Below are positions 45,070 through 57,691 of a stretch of 64,000 nt of DNA, one piece after another (position 1 is the first letter of the stretch; each line of letters starts with the position of its first letter). The stretch spans positions 54,143,616 through 54,207,615 of the forward strand of contig NC_057848.1 of assembly GCF_910594005.1 (NCBI RefSeq), read 5' to 3'. The position numbers and the translations under genes are program-made. The DNA comes from Cervus elaphus. Taxonomy: Eukaryota; Chordata; Mammalia; Artiodactyla; Cervidae. The notes beneath the pieces were generated by a model. The model was not told the origin of the DNA. It searched no databases and was given only the letters and a program-made list of their open reading frames with translations.

Positions 45070-45320
45070 ATTGTTGGCAATGGAGTCAGAAAGCTTGGGT
45101 TCACATTTAAGCTCCACTATTTATTAGCTATGGCATCTTTGGCAAGTAACTGCTCTGTGCATCAAATTCTCCACCCATAAAATAAAAATAATAATAGTAC
45201 CTTTCTTATTGAGCTGTTGGAAAAATTAAATTGATATGATCATCTATTTAAAGTTCTTAGAGCAGTTCCTGGCACATGGTAAGAATTCAATAAATGTTAG
45301 ATACTACTGCTATTTTCTAA
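45070..45320 (+). mobile_element. MIR SINE
   Basis: Forward MIR nearly complete: head (ggagtcagaaagcttgggtt), core (aaataataatagtacct), and the ending gcacatggtaagaattcaa. Confidence 0.8.
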
Positions 45321-45989
45321 AAGCTTCCAAATATTCCTATTCTTTGCTTTTTAAAATCAATTTCATTTATGCATCATTTTCTCCAGGGTGTACAATGAGG
45401 AGCCTCACCAGTCCCATTTTCCAATTTTAGAAACACAGTAATATCATATTTCCCTTTGGCTCTCACTTTTATGGCTTTACCCTTAATCTGGTTGACTCCT
45501 ATTCCAGTTCCTCTGACCTATGCTTGATATATTTTAAGTAGAGACAGCCTCAAACTTAGGAATGAGTTATGTCCAAAAGTTAACTCATAAGTCATCAGCT
45601 TGGAACTCAGAGCACGTTTTCCCCACTGAGACAGGATAGCAACATTCCAAGGGCAGCTCACCACCTATTTAGGTCATCATTCTATCACTAATAATACTAA
45701 AGGCCTTAGGAGAATTTTTTTAAGTATGTTTATTGAAAGAGAGGTTCTGAGTCCCACTTTGGACAGGCACTATCAGATGGCATTAGTGATCAAAAAAAAA
45801 AAAAATCTGCCATGAGGATCTGTGTAACCACTGTCAAGCCCTGATGGGTGTACAAGGAAATCTTCAGAAGTAAGAATGGGACTCAGGGAGCTTCTCTAGA
45901 GACTAAAAAAAGTAGCAACTTGCTTCTATATATGGGTCATGTACAATTCAGAGGACTGCTAAGCCTCTCTTCATTTCTTTTTATGTTAT
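45321..45989. other. Unassigned non-coding sequence
   Basis: Nothing recognised; a 13-base A-run occurs near 45793. Confidence 0.45.
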
Positions 45990-46360
45990 TGCTGGTGTTG
46001 GATGACTTCCTAACAGAAAGCTTGGGGTCATTCATTCCATAAAGATTTTTAAAGTGGCTACTGTATGTTAAGGATACAAATCCAAGTTAAGTCATTCTCT
46101 TGCCTTTGAGAGGCTTACGTTGGAGTTGGGGAGTAAATAAACACAGTGAAGTGCTACAGATACTGCGATCCATATTTATAAAAGTTACAGAGATCAGTTC
46201 CAACTGGGCAGTCAGGAAACATTTACTAGAAGACATGACACCTTTAGTAGAGCCTTGAGAAAGGAAGAGTTTGCCAGTTGGATAAGGAATGACAATTTTA
46301 GTGGATGCAGTGTGAACAAGAACAGAGGTATAAAACCCAGTTTGCTGAACTTTCAGATAC
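45990..46360 (-). mobile_element. L2 LINE fragment
   Basis: Reverse L2. The end-like segment (~46030-46090), a tgctacagatactg stretch, then gagccttgagaaaggaagagttt (~46252) occur in the same order as in the L2 at 54700-56050. Confidence 0.55.
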
Positions 46361-46587
46361 TGCCAATTCAATTCCCACAGCAGAGGGTGTGGGACGTGTT
46401 TTGGCAAAATATGAAACCTGAGAAGAAAGCAGAAGGCCAGATTATGGGAAGGTTGCTACGCTATATATAAAGCTTGCACTTTATTTATTCTATAGGTCAA
46501 CAAACTACAGTCTGAAGGGCCAAATCCAGCTCTTGGTTTGTGGAGCCCACAGCTAAGTATGGTTTTCAAATTTTTAATGGATACTAA

Positions 46588-46720
46588 TAGGATGCATCAC
46601 CGACTCAATGGACATGGGTTTGGGTGAACTCCAGGAATTGGTGATGGACAGGGAGGCCTGGCATGCTGCGGTTCACGGGGTCTCAAAGAGTCGGACACGA
46701 CTGAGTGACTGAACTGAAAA
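46588..46720 (+). mobile_element. BovB 3'-end fragment with A-run
   Basis: Forward BovB end of ~130 bases ending in gaactgaa followed by an A-run. Truncated at a point close to that in the 59-260 copy. Confidence 0.88.
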
Positions 46721-46802
46721 AAAAAAACACAACCTAAGAAGACAATTTGACAGAGTCTGTGTGTTGTCTGTGAAGCCTAAAACACTTGCTATCTGACCCT
46801 TT

Positions 46803-47026
46803 TAGGGCTTCCCTGGTGGCTCAGTGGTAAAGAATTCACCTGCCAATGCAGTAGACCTGGGTTTGATCCTTGGGTCAAGAAGATCTCCTGGAGAAAGAAA
46901 TGACAACCCACTCCAGTATTCTTGCCTAGAGAATCCCATGGACAGAGAAGCCTGGGAGGCTATAGCCCATGGGGTCATAAAGAGTGGGACACAACTTAGC
47001 GACTAAACAACAACAAAACAACAACA
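46803..47026 (+). mobile_element. Bov-tA SINE with TSD
   Basis: Complete forward Bov-tA with CAACAACAAAACAACAACA tail. TSD atctgacccttt at 46791-46802 and 47027-47038. Confidence 0.95.
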
Positions 47027-47150
47027 ATCTGACCCTTTGCAGAAAAAAAAATTGCAGAGCCCTGCTGTAGGTGATGGGTAACTACTGACACTTTTTGAGC
47101 TGATCAGTAACATGCTCAGAATCATGTTTTTAAAAGCTCACTTTTACAAT

Positions 47151-47346
47151 GAAAGTGAAAGTCACTCAGTCTTGTCCCACTCTTTGCCACCCCATGGACT
47201 ATACAGTCCATGGAATTCTCCAGGCCAGAATACTGGAGTGGGTAGCCTTTCCCTTCTCCAGCGGATCTTCCAGACCCCGGGATCGAACCAGGGTCTCCTG
47301 CATTGCAGGCGGATTCTTTACCAACTGAGCTACGAGGGAAGCCCCA
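47151..47346 (-). mobile_element. Bov-tA SINE with TSD
   Basis: Complete reverse Bov-tA with GAAAGTGAAAGT tail at left and tRNA-like head at right. TSD acttttacaat at 47140-47150 and 47347-47357. Confidence 0.95.
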
Positions 47347-47357
47347 ACTTTTACAAT

Positions 47358-49844
47358 AAATGTGTAAAATTGATTGAAGACATAGATGACTGGATATAGG
47401 GCCCATTAGGAGGCTTCAACAACAAACTCAAACTAAGACTGTAGCAATACAGATTTGGAAGAAACTCGGGTCATTAGAATAAACCTTCCTCTTTCATTTT
47501 TACATGCAATTTCATTCACATTCAACATGCATTTTCTCCAAAGCAGGATCTTTAGCACAAATATAGTAAGGGGCCTCAGGGCTGGGTGATATCATCCTGA
47601 GCATCATTCATTTCTTTCCTACCATTCAGTGAGCACAGAGAAATATGAAGAGAGCCAGGTCCAAAGTTACTTAGTTGGGTGTTTTATTCATATATTACAG
47701 CCCTTTCTGTAACCAAGAATAGCTGTGTATGGCATATAAAATTGCATTTTTTTCAAATAAAGTGCATTTACTTAAAGATAATAAAGATCCTCTGGCTTCT
47801 CATGTGATCTCTGAAGTTCACTGGTCACCTGTCACTTGTTTAGACATACTACTGCATCCCATGCATCAGGAATAGTGCCATCATGAGCCTTAATAAAAAG
47901 ATTTCTAAAAATAGTGTTTAGTAATGTCAGTGATTCCCAGTTTCTTTTTCTTTGCTCAAATACCATTAACCTTCCCTGTTTTATCATATCGGTTATTTCC
48001 TGCTTATCCCATAAAACCACAGATATCATCACTTTGCAATATGTGCATGTATAAAATCACTATGTTGTGCACCTTAAACTTACACAGAGTTATATGTCAG
48101 TCATATCTCAATGAAGATAGGGGAGGAAAGGAAGACACCCACAAATAAATATTTGCTCAGTCCATGTAAAAAAGTCCTAGAATAATTAATATCTAAATTT
48201 TGTTCAAGATATGGTCACAAAGATAGTTCAATTTGAGTTTCACAACAACCTGAAGTCACTTTACAGATGAGAAATTCAAGGATCTGGAAGCTACAAAGAT
48301 TTGCCAAAAATAAAAGTAGAACTCAAACCCATCTCTAACGCTAAAGCTTGTAGATTTTCCATTGTGCTGCATCCATAAGGCAGCAGAATTCGATTTTCTC
48401 ATCAACAACTTGTTCATGATGCTCACTCACGCTTGAGCTGTGAAGTCTGTTGCTGAGTCACTCTTTCATTTGCTGCTTGTTTTTTCATATTAGCCTATAT
48501 TCTTTCCTGCATTATAGATCCATAAAAGACTCTCATAACTGACTTAAAGTCACCTTAACCTAACTGTCTATAATCTCTCAAACACATGGCAATCTTCTCT
48601 TCATACACATGAAAAAATGTCAGTAGCTTTGCTTGCTTTTGCTTCTTCCCTATATTACCCAGGCTTTCTGTCTATTGCAGACATTTGTCATTTGCTCTTT
48701 GATTTTCCCTACCTATGTTCTAATTTCTCTATTTTTTTCTGTGCTCTCCATTAGTTTGTTCTGAAATCAAAAATATCTATTTTTCTCTTCAAAGCATTTG
48801 GCTTCATTTCTTTCCTTGAGAGCTTTCTTCAAATTATTTTTTCATCTGTACCAATCCTCTCTGACAGCTTGAAATGAAAGCTGGGCTTCTCTCTCCTTGA
48901 CCATTCCTCATTGTTTTCAATGCCTTCTCTTACTCATATGAATTTTCTCATCCTCCATTTACCTCTGCCAAATTTCCAAGCTTTTAAGAAATTAATTTCA
49001 GCTATTACCATTGCATGATAAGAAAAAGTGCTATCTTTCATTTTATATGCCGGACCTCTATTCTCTCTTGCATATAAATCCTGTCAACCTACTGGATCAC
49101 TTCCCTTTTATGTAAGCATATTGCAAAGTGTTAGCATACGCTTCCAAATAATCTTTCAAGTCTATATTTTTGCACACAATTTTCTGAGTCTTCAGCTTTA
49201 CTGGTCAATTTCCAATTATCTCTGGCCCTTTTCCCTTTTCTGAGATGTAATTTAAATGTCCCTCTTCTCCAAAACCACTCTACTTTATGAAGAATGAAGA
49301 AAGGGCACCACATCCTTAATTTACAAATCCAAGCTGTTCTCCTCCCTAATTGACATCCTTGATCAAGTCCTCCAATTCAGATCTCCTATTTTCAAACATT
49401 TTTATGATAATATTTTACCAAAAAATTCTCCTCTCTGTTGTAGACTCTTCCTCCTTTTCAATAACCAGAACATCAAAAAAAAAAAAAGGTCATGACATAT
49501 GAATAATGGACATGTACTATAAGGAAACAATGGTATGTTACATATATAAAGAAAACAGATAAATTATTTGTGGGTAATAAGAAATGTAGGTTATTTCTTT
49601 AACACAGAAGAATTTGAGGTGGGTTAAGAAGTATGGGTAGCATTTAATGGTATGGGATGGATATGATCATATTCCAAATGGCAGGGAAAATGCACACACA
49701 TGTAAATGCATGTCATGGGGTGTATTTTCAGAATGGCTAGTTCCTGTTGGCTGAAGGATGGGTTGCAAGTGTTGTAAATTAGAAGAGGTAAGGTGGGGGC
49801 ATGTTGTAACAGCATATTATTCACTTAAGTTTATCTTTTACTCT
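47358..49844. other. Unassigned sequence with a small L1 trace
   Basis: About 2.5 kb without gene. At 48050-48115 a stretch (cactatgttgtgcaccttaaac) resembles the end of an old L1 3' UTR. The rest is unassigned; open stretches of 60-74 codons show no domain. Confidence 0.45.
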
Positions 49845-50645
49845 ATAGGAAAAAGTAAGCCATTGGAAGTTTAAAAAGGAGTAACATAGTAGACTCTCAA
49901 ATCTTTACTGAAAGAGTGAATGAATGAATCAAAGATAAATCCAAAATGTTTTATTTACGTGAGTAGGAAGAGAGCAACATTGTTAACAAAGGAAAGAAAG
50001 AAGGGGATCTGCTGGCTTTGGTCAATGGGAAATGAGATATAAGTGAACATAAAGTGCTTGAAAGCCATCCAAATCAAACTGATCATCAAAAACATGCGTG
50101 TGAAAGTTTAAGAGGTTAAACATACAGATAAAGGTTGAAATTCTACCACACAGAAAGGGTAGTTAAAATTATAGAGATGAGTGAAATCACCATGCCTAAA
50201 GTCAGAAAAAAGATCAGAAGGTGTTTCCATGGAGAATACCCACAGGGATAGGAAGAGAAAACTGGAGGTTAAGGACCAAAAGTTTTGTATGGTAGTTAGA
50301 AGAATTCAGAGATGGAAACATTATTGAAGCCAAAGGAAGAAAAAATTTAAAGGAAGGGATGATTAACAATGCCGAAATGGTTCAGAGATACAGAGGAGAA
50401 GGTGTTTTAAGAAGCATTAGGTATTTCAGTAGACAGGAAGTTGCAGAAGCTAAATGGTGGGAAGGAGGTGAAAAGTAGAGGTAGCAATTGTAGACTACTC
50501 TTTAGTAAAGTTTGGTGATAAACAGAAGGTAAGAAACGAGATAGCTCATAAATCTATCAGGATTAAGGGATGAATGTTCTTAGAATTGGAGAATCCTCTG
50601 TATGATTGTAAACACAAGGAACAGAGTTTGGTACAAATCAGGAGA

Positions 50646-50790
50646 TATGTGTGTGTGTGTATGTATATATATATATGTATGATATATATATATGTATGTA
50701 TATATGTGTGTATATATATGTATATGTGTATATGTATATATACATATATATGTATATACATATGTATGATATATATATATCATAAAACTG
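50646..50790. repeat. TG/TA microsatellite
   Basis: A compound (TG)n/(TA)n/(TATG)n tract of ~145 bases with several palindromic TATA stretches (50694-50780). It generates spurious Tyr/Ile/His-rich open frames on both strands. Confidence 0.95.
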
Positions 50791-51182
50791 GTAGCATGGA
50801 ACATGAGGATAATTGCTAAAGCAAGATCTTGAAAAATCAAGAGGAAGTTAAATCAGCTAACCATGTACATGCAGTAGTTAGCTCTGACAGGAAAGCAGGT
50901 GGGAGCTTCTTTCCTACAGGCAGAAAAAAAGTATAGTTTCAGATACAGGAAAGAGTTAAAATAGAAAGGAGAGAAAGGGATAAACAGATCCTATTCCTCT
51001 TTGATTAACCTAAATTTTTTATTATCCATTTCTCTATCCTTTATACGTCTGGGTCTTGAACTCCATCTTTAGGGAATGTGTAGTATTTATTTTTGTGTGT
51101 CTCTATCGTCCTTCTTCCCCTACTCTGTAGATGTTTTATGTAACAACTCCACATTGTCTTTTTTCCTTCAGTTTATCCCAAC

Positions 51183-51208
51183 TTTTTTTTTTTTTTTTTT
51201 TTTTTTTT
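51183..51208. repeat. Uninterrupted T26 homopolymer
   Basis: Twenty-six T's followed by CpG-containing sequence (51209-51255). It may be the poly(A) of a reverse-oriented retrocopy, but no TSD or source was identified. Confidence 0.9.
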
Positions 51209-52129
51209 GCTGCTCTTCCACTTTACGGTATTCCTTTACGCCTTTCTCTACGCCTCCTAACATGGATTTTTATTTCTCCCTTCAACATAAACTCATCATC
51301 CACACATATTAGTTCCTGAATCTCTAACTGTTTTTCACACATACCTTTCCTGACTAGTGAAGACTATAGCTAGTGATTATTACATTTTTTAAGACGTTGA
51401 ACTGTAATAGAAAGTGATAGCCAGAGAAGGAATAGTAGCATTGTGGCAGGGTGGAGGGGGGGAACTTGAACATGCTTACAAGATAAGGGGAAAGAGTCAG
51501 TCGAAAAGGGGAGTGGGGTGTTAATACAAAACAAAGTTATTTTCTAGAGCAAATAAAAGGAAATGGAATCCAGAGCACAGGTAGAGAAATTTATCTTAGG
51601 CATAATGGGGATTCCTTTTCACCGAAGCAGGAAGGAAGGAGTCAGTGATGAGTAAAACATATACCTGTTGGTAGAAGGAAGGGACAAGAAGTGTAAGAAT
51701 TCTAATTTGATGACTTCAATATTTTGGATATTAGGGAGGTCAAGTACTGAGTGTGAAGATAGAAATGATGAAGGAGAAGACAGGGAGAAACTCGTGGAGG
51801 TTCCAGTAAGCTGTTGTGGGAAATGGAGCAGAGAGCAGTCTAAGAAAACATCACATTATTATGACATGGAGGTTCAAAGGGAGCTTAAAAGCCATAAATC
51901 TGTAGAAGGATAAATCCACATAGTTATGACATCTTGTCTCAGCAGTATTTAGCAGTCTACACATAGTAAAAGGTGGCCTGAATAAGGCCTACATGTAGGA
52001 AAAGAATTTAATTAATTCTGGTGTAATTGAGATAGGGATAAAACCCAATGTCTCAAGAGAGTATGCTGTGCTTGAAAAACTGCAGCAGTTTGTTATGGCT
52101 GAAAGAATAGAATCTGAGGTTGAAAGGTT

Positions 52130-52620
52130 AATCAAGGACCGAAGAGCTGATGAACTCACATTCCTTTGTCAATGGAGATCCACTGAAGGGTTTTGAGCAT
52201 GAGAATGACCTGATTAGATTTGTGTTTTAAAAACATCACTAGGAAATATCTGCAGAAGGCAGATTGAGAAGAGATTTTGGAGGCAAAGACGGCATTTAAG
52301 AAGTCAGTTCAATAATATAGATGAGAGGACCTACACAGAAGTGGGCACAGAGAGGAGCATATGGATTAGAGAGAACTACAGAGGCATTTGGGGCTTCCCA
52401 GGTGGTAAAGAATCCACCTCCCAATGCAAAAGACCCGGGTTCAATCCCTGGATTGGGAAGATCCCCTGGAGGAGGAAATGGCAACCCACTGTAATATTCT
52501 TGCCTGGAGAATCCCATGGACAGAGGAGCCTGGCAAAGAGTCGGACATGACTGAGCCACTAAACAACAACAGAGACAGTTGGTTGAGGATAGATTTGAGA
52601 AAACTTGGTGATTGAATGAG
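52130..52620 (-). mobile_element. L2 LINE fragment interrupted by Bov-tA
   Basis: Reverse L2 starting at the same family position as 49859 (ccactgaagggttttgagca at 52181) and continuing after the SINE with a gaaaacttggtgattgaatga segment (52599). Colinear across the insertion. Confidence 0.7.
52391..52571 (+). mobile_element. Bov-tA SINE, internally deleted
   Basis: Forward Bov-tA missing part of the head (after CCCAGGTGG) and ~20 bases near 52532, with CAACAACA tail. Inserted in L2. Confidence 0.88.
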
Positions 52621-52764
52621 CATTTAGTTTATTTGAATTGTTGCATTTCTTCCTAAAGATCCTTCTGCAGCTGACGAGCAATCCTTTCTCTGAAGCCAAG
52701 AGAAAAAAGCTTAGGACTAAATGCATCTGAAGTTTACAGTACATTCTTGAATCTCTCGAGCAAT

Positions 52765-53030
52765 GTAATGGAAAAAGCATGGGCTTTGGAGTCAGACAGT
52801 CCTGGATTCTAAACCCAGGTCTGCCACTTAATACCTGTATGATTTGGCATAGTTAGATTCTCTGAGCCCTTGTTTCCTACTCTATAAAATGAGAATCATA
52901 TCTATCTTCCAGAGTTATTGTGATTTTTAAAACGAAATACTGAAAGAAAATGTGTACAAGGTAGGTGGTTTGACTATTTCCTGGTACGTAGTAAGTGTTC
53001 AATAAATGATAGCTAGTTCTGTTTCCATTG
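52765..53030 (+). mobile_element. MIR SINE
   Basis: Well-preserved forward MIR from ggaaaaagcatgggctttgg through ctataaaatgagaatcat to the tagtaagtgttcaataaatg ending. Confidence 0.85.
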
Positions 53031-53806
53031 TATTTTATATTATTAGGATCTTTGTTATTATCTCAATATTCATGCAGTCCTTCTGCCAGGTTCTACTATC
53101 CCCTCCAGGACTAGTTTCATAGTGTCACAAGCTACTCCTGCCTTCTTTACAATGAAGTCATATCCACGTTACACATACATTCATACATTATAGATAAGTG
53201 ATCCCTCAAATATAGCTAAATAAGCCATAGTGGTTTTCACGGCTTCAGGTCACATGGTATAAAGGGCCCTCCCCTCCTCTAGTCCACCAATGAGACAGCC
53301 AGACCTGGTTCACACCAATAGCAGAGACTGTCCCTGAAATCAGACTATATTTGACTGGCAGATAAAACCATACCACACAAAGATGGCTTCTCAAATCATG
53401 TGTTCAGTGGTTGTTGTCATATTATAACAGGGCTTCCTTGGTGGCTCATATGGTAGAGTCTGCCATATTATATGTAAAAATAAACATTGTATCATTCTAT
53501 ATGTCATATGTGAATATGTTATACTCATATGGTCCCAGTAATGTCTCATGTACAACTACCTGAAAAAGTATGAATTGGAGGAAGCCCTTCAAATCCCATG
53601 ACTTAAGGAGCTTCTCCAAAAACAAAATCACAGCAGTCCAGGCCCCTCTAATTGTATCACAGGCAGCTGTCCCTGAAATGTTATCTGCCAAACTGGATGG
53701 CTGCCCACAGAGACTGCCCTACAAATAACCTTTGGTATGGGGTTGTGCCTCTAGACACACCCTGTGAATGACAGAAATCCTGCCACATAGAGGCTTTCCT
53801 TGGGTT
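53031..53806. other. Unassigned sequence with a minute Bov-tA head
   Basis: Mostly unassigned. At 53430-53465 about 35 bases match the Bov-tA tRNA-like head and then stop, leaving no body or tail. Confidence 0.5.
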
Positions 53807-53816
53807 ATACATGTAT

Positions 53817-54030
53817 GTGTGCATGCTAAGTCATTTTAGTCGTGTCTGACTCTTTGCGACCCTATGGACGGTAGCCCGCCAGGCTCCTCTGTCCATGGGA
53901 TTCTCCAGGCAAGAATACTGGAGTGGGTGGCCATGCCCTTCTCTAGGGGATCTTCCCAAGCCAGGGATCAAACCCACATCTCCTGTGTTGGCAGGCGGGT
54001 TCTTTGCCACTAGTGCCACCTGGGAAGCCC
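53817..54030 (-). mobile_element. Bov-tA SINE with TSD
   Basis: Complete reverse Bov-tA. TSD atacatgtat at 53807-53816 and 54031-54040. Confidence 0.95.
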
Positions 54031-54040
54031 ATACATGTAT

Positions 54041-54699
54041 AGACATAATCAAAATAGCTTACTATTTTATTCTAAATAAATCCAATATGATTCCTTTAAC
54101 AAAAAGAACATGTTTAGGGTTCTTTCCTCAGAAATCTACTAGGTTGTTGCTCAAAGGGATCACTTTTCCAAACTACGGTTCAAGTTCAAGTGATAACCTG
54201 AGTTAGGGATACAAAATAGCCTGTGCATGAAAAGAGATCCCAACTATCAGAGATTTTCCAAAATTTTCCTTCAGCATCAGCCCCAAGACTCTAAATTAAT
54301 AAGATCTCTGATGATACTTTATCGGGTGCTTTTGACAGTGTTCTCAGTCAGGTGTTCTAGAATATTTTGCTGCCCAAGCTAGAACTAGGCTCAATGACAT
54401 TCTCCATGCCTATGTTTTCCTTATTGTAGTGTGGAACCACTTGCCCCCAAAATGTAGCAAATTGGGGTTGTGAGAAGAAGAGAGAAAAGTGGTCTGTCAA
54501 CACTAGCTGGCAATGAAGAAAATGAGAGATGGCAAACATGAGCAACTTAATGTGTCCATACACTTTACTCCGGGTTTTTGTGAAATAGATTCTCACCAAA
54601 GAGGGAGAGACAAAGAAGGAAACAATTATAATACAGTATGTAAAAAGCTGTGAAGGAGATAAACACAAGATTTCTATGGGATTATAGTGACACCTAACA
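54041..54699. other. Unassigned non-coding sequence
   Basis: Nothing recognised; the 103-codon minus-strand open stretch at 54357-54668 has no domain. Confidence 0.45.
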
Positions 54700-56050
54700 C
54701 AGGCTTAGAGGATAAAGGTACCAGGGAGGGTTTCCTGTAAGATATGACATCTGAAATGAGCTTTGAAGGATGAACAGGATTTTACTGGATGAAGAAGTTG
54801 TGGCAGGTATTCCACACAGAAAAATACCCTGTTCAGAGGAGTTAAAGCTTTAAAGAAAAGCATGTGCAAACCATAAGTAACTCTGCCTGGCTGCACTATA
54901 ATGTTTGAAGGGGTAGTGAAAAGATGGCAAGATAGGTCAGAAGAGGGAATGCCAAAATGAGAGGCTGGAACCAGATCATGCATGGCCTTCTGTGGCACTA
55001 TACTGTAACCTCCATATATGTTATGGCTTTAATAAGGAAGCTTCACGAAACCAGAGACTGTATATATTTCATTTCTGAATTCATCCCCAATGTCTCTAAC
55101 ATAGAAGCACAGAATATACTCTCTCAAAGAAGCATGGAGTCCCATGCTGAAGAATTTACACGTTATCCTGAAGGATAAGATTAGCCATTAAATGGTTTCA
55201 AGCAGAGAAGTAACACGGTTAGATTTAGATTTCAGATGAATTCTGGTTGCTGGGTGGAGAATAAATGGGAGAAGTCAACATGGGATGTGGGGATAGTGTC
55301 TATAGGGTCACAAGTGAGAGGAGATGATGGCCAGGAATGAGGCATGTGGGAAATTGTGTACATTCAAGAGATATTTAGGAAATAGAGTGAACAGGAAGAG
55401 GTTAATTAATGAAAAAGAAGATAGAAGGAAAAATGGTCAAAGATTATACCACTAGTTTGATGACTTGAACAAGGTGGTGGTGTTTAATGAGTTGGGGACG
55501 ACTGGGAAATGGGCAAGTCTGGGAGGCAGAGAAGGGGTATGGTAAGTAAGGTTTGCCTTGGGATGGAAATGTGAGGAGAGTGGGTGGCAAAGAGAGTAAG
55601 GAAAATATTAGTTCCCTTTTGGAAACTTTAAGGTGGCTGATGGATATTCAAGCAGCTATATATCAAGTAGATGGTTGTGTATATATATTTCATGTGTGTA
55701 TACATATATGTTATGTGTATATTCATATGTTATGTACGTATGTGTGTGTGTATATATATGGTGGCTCAGCAGTAAAGAACCCACCTGCCAATGTAGGAGA
55801 CTTGGGTTCTATCCCTGGGTCAGAAAGATCCCCTGGAGAAGGAAATGACAATCCACTCCAGTATTCTTGCCTGGAAAATCCCATGGACGGAAGAGCCTTC
55901 CGGATGGCTTCCATCCATGGGGTCACAAGAGTCGGACATGACTTAGCCATTAAACAACAACAACAAATATATATTTGAGACTCAAAAGGAAAATTTGGAA
56001 ACATAGATTTGCAAGTCTGCATGCATATGGTAATTGAAAGAATATGTTCC
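54700..56050 (-). mobile_element. Long L2 LINE fragment interrupted by microsatellite and Bov-tA
   Basis: Reverse L2 with landmarks in order: ggtttcctgtaagatatgacat (54729), aagcatgtgcaaacc (54858), ccagatcatgcatggccttc (54971), tatcctgaaggataagatt (55163), aggtggctgatggatattcaa (55631), and, after the insertion, gcatatggtaattgaaag (56023). A ~140-base non-L2 stretch at about 55000-55160 and a TG/TA tract at 55677-55757 also interrupt it. Confidence 0.7.
55758..55967 (+). mobile_element. Bov-tA SINE
   Basis: Forward Bov-tA lacking the first ~9 bases of the head (it starts at GGTGGCTCAG directly after a TATATATA tract) and ending in CAACAACAACAA. Confidence 0.9.
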
Positions 56051-56641
56051 TTTGAATTGGCTTCCTCTCATGCCCGTGACTCAGTGAGCTCTGCCTAAAA
56101 AGTTAGGCCACCATTGCCTGAATTCCTAATCAGGACTTAATCATTTTCCTGATGTCCCCGAACCCAGTTCAGGCCCTGGTGGCACCATCTGATAAAGCCC
56201 TCAGGAGACGGGAAAATTCACTGCACCCCACGCAGTTATTGCGGCATCTGAGGACGCCCACAGCTCTCAACTTCTAATAGCCCAAGAGTGCCCTCCAGCG
56301 TTCAGCACGATGCATTCAAAGGCAAAGAGTTAGAGCAGAAATGGGAATCATCGCTTTCAACCAGCATCACTGCCCTGCTGCTCTCACTTCAGGGGAAATT
56401 CATGAGGAACCTGCAACCCCAGGTGAGGAAGAACTCTAGAGATTTCAGATTCTGACAAAACACGAGGAGAGTCTAGTAAGCTCAACTATAATAATTTTTT
56501 TTCGGCAGCCCCACCAGTTAGGAGATAGCCTACAGTGCCATTTGTTGACTAGAAAGAATAGGCCCTGTAGTCTGAGCTCTCAGCAAGTCTCAGGAGATAC
56601 TACAAGCTGGATCGATTGGAGCAGTATTATTTTTTTCAGAT
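56051..56641. other. Unassigned, slightly GC-richer sequence
   Basis: No repeat recognised. It contains a perfect-looking splice-donor sequence (caggtgagga, 56423-56432) but no supporting ORF, so no exon is called. Confidence 0.45.
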
Positions 56642-56656
56642 ATAATAAGCCTCAGG

Positions 56657-56856
56657 ATGGGAAGGGAGGGGCAAGATAGGGATAGAGGATTAAGAAGTAC
56701 AAACGATTATGTATAAAATAAGCTACAGGAATATAGCTAATATTTTATAGTAACTTTACATGGAGTATAATCTATAAAAATTTGGAATCACTATTTTGTA
56801 TAGGTATACAATATAGTATAGTAAATCAACTATACTTCAATTAAAATTTTTTAAAA
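56657..56856 (+). mobile_element. Old L1 3'-UTR insertion
   Basis: About 200 bases of old L1 3' UTR (gattatgtataaaataagc, then tcaactatacttcaattaaaa) like the end of 9061-9659. Imperfect TSD at 56642-56656 and 56857-56872 (ataataagcctcagg-like). Confidence 0.75.
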
Positions 56857-56872
56857 ATAGTAAGTCTCAGGG

Positions 56873-57691
56873 TATAGAATATAGATTGTGTCCACAAAAC
56901 TAGAGAAATAGAAGAATCCATGCCACAGGCCTCCTGGACACTAACCTCTGAATATGTACCAAAGTAGACCTAACCACTTTGCCCAGATGTACCACCTCCT
57001 CCACTGGAAACTCCTTGGTATACTAACCAGGGTTCCAGGGTGAGAACAGAAGGTTCATCTTTTACCTGCAAAAGGCAGTAGGAATGGCATTTCACAGCAT
57101 AGAATTCTGGGCGGTATGCTTTTTACGCTGATGATGAGATACCTAAGTTATCCTAGTTTAAATGGAAACTCCTTCTAGATATCCCATGTTGGAAGCAATA
57201 GAGATAATTGAATTAACATGCTCATAAGATAACAAGCAAAAAGAAAAAAAAAGTATTGTCAGCGCGTTGCTGCTCATAATCCATTCCTCAGTCTATTGCT
57301 TATACAGATGAAGATCCAAGTGCCTTGGATCCTAAGCAAACCTATACTCTTCATCTTGTTTTGAACTTCTCCCTAATTTCTAGCTCTGCCCACTATGGTC
57401 CGACACCATCTGTCACTTCCTTACCTGGGAATCCAGACAAGTCTGCCACTTACCAGAAGGCACTTTCAGAATTGAAGGCAAAACTATGTGTGAATATGGT
57501 TTATCTGGGATCTGGAGCCCACAATTATGTCAAGCACTTGAACAGTTTCTCCAAGCCCAAGGCCAAGTCCTTCCAATACTATACACACAACTTTGGGGAG
57601 AGGTATATCAGACCCCTGTGCTAGTCTTAAACAAAATGGAGAGTTCTGCCTCTTCCAGGCATTACCTTTGCCTGATGGCAATAAGCTTCTT
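56873..57691. other. Unassigned non-coding sequence
   Basis: A 99-codon forward open stretch at 57325-57624 has no domain I recognise, and an open frame overlaps it on the other strand. Not called as a gene. Confidence 0.45.

Larger units (their letters stand above)
49845..51920 (-). mobile_element. Long L2 LINE fragment, ~2 kb
   Basis: Reverse L2, unusually long for such an old family. Landmarks occur in the expected order: agccattggaagttt (49859), a gagtgaaatcacc-type segment (50177), aacaatgccgaaatggttcagag (50367), tgtagactactctttagtaaagtttgg (50490), and ggaatccagagcacagg (51565). It is interrupted by a TG/TA microsatellite (50646-50790) and by a ~350-base T26-containing segment (about 51010-51370) that does not look like L2. 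Diverged and noncoding. Confidence 0.65.

Noticed and set aside
50546..50840. Tyr/Ile/His-rich open frames on both strands
   Set aside because: Entirely a product of the TG/TA microsatellite.
56401..56432. Possible exon end (splice-donor match caggtgagga)
   Set aside because: No open frame or acceptor upstream that makes an exon; such matches are common by chance.
57325..57624. 99-codon forward open stretch
   Set aside because: No recognisable family, and an opposing minus-strand frame is open too. Insufficient to call a gene.
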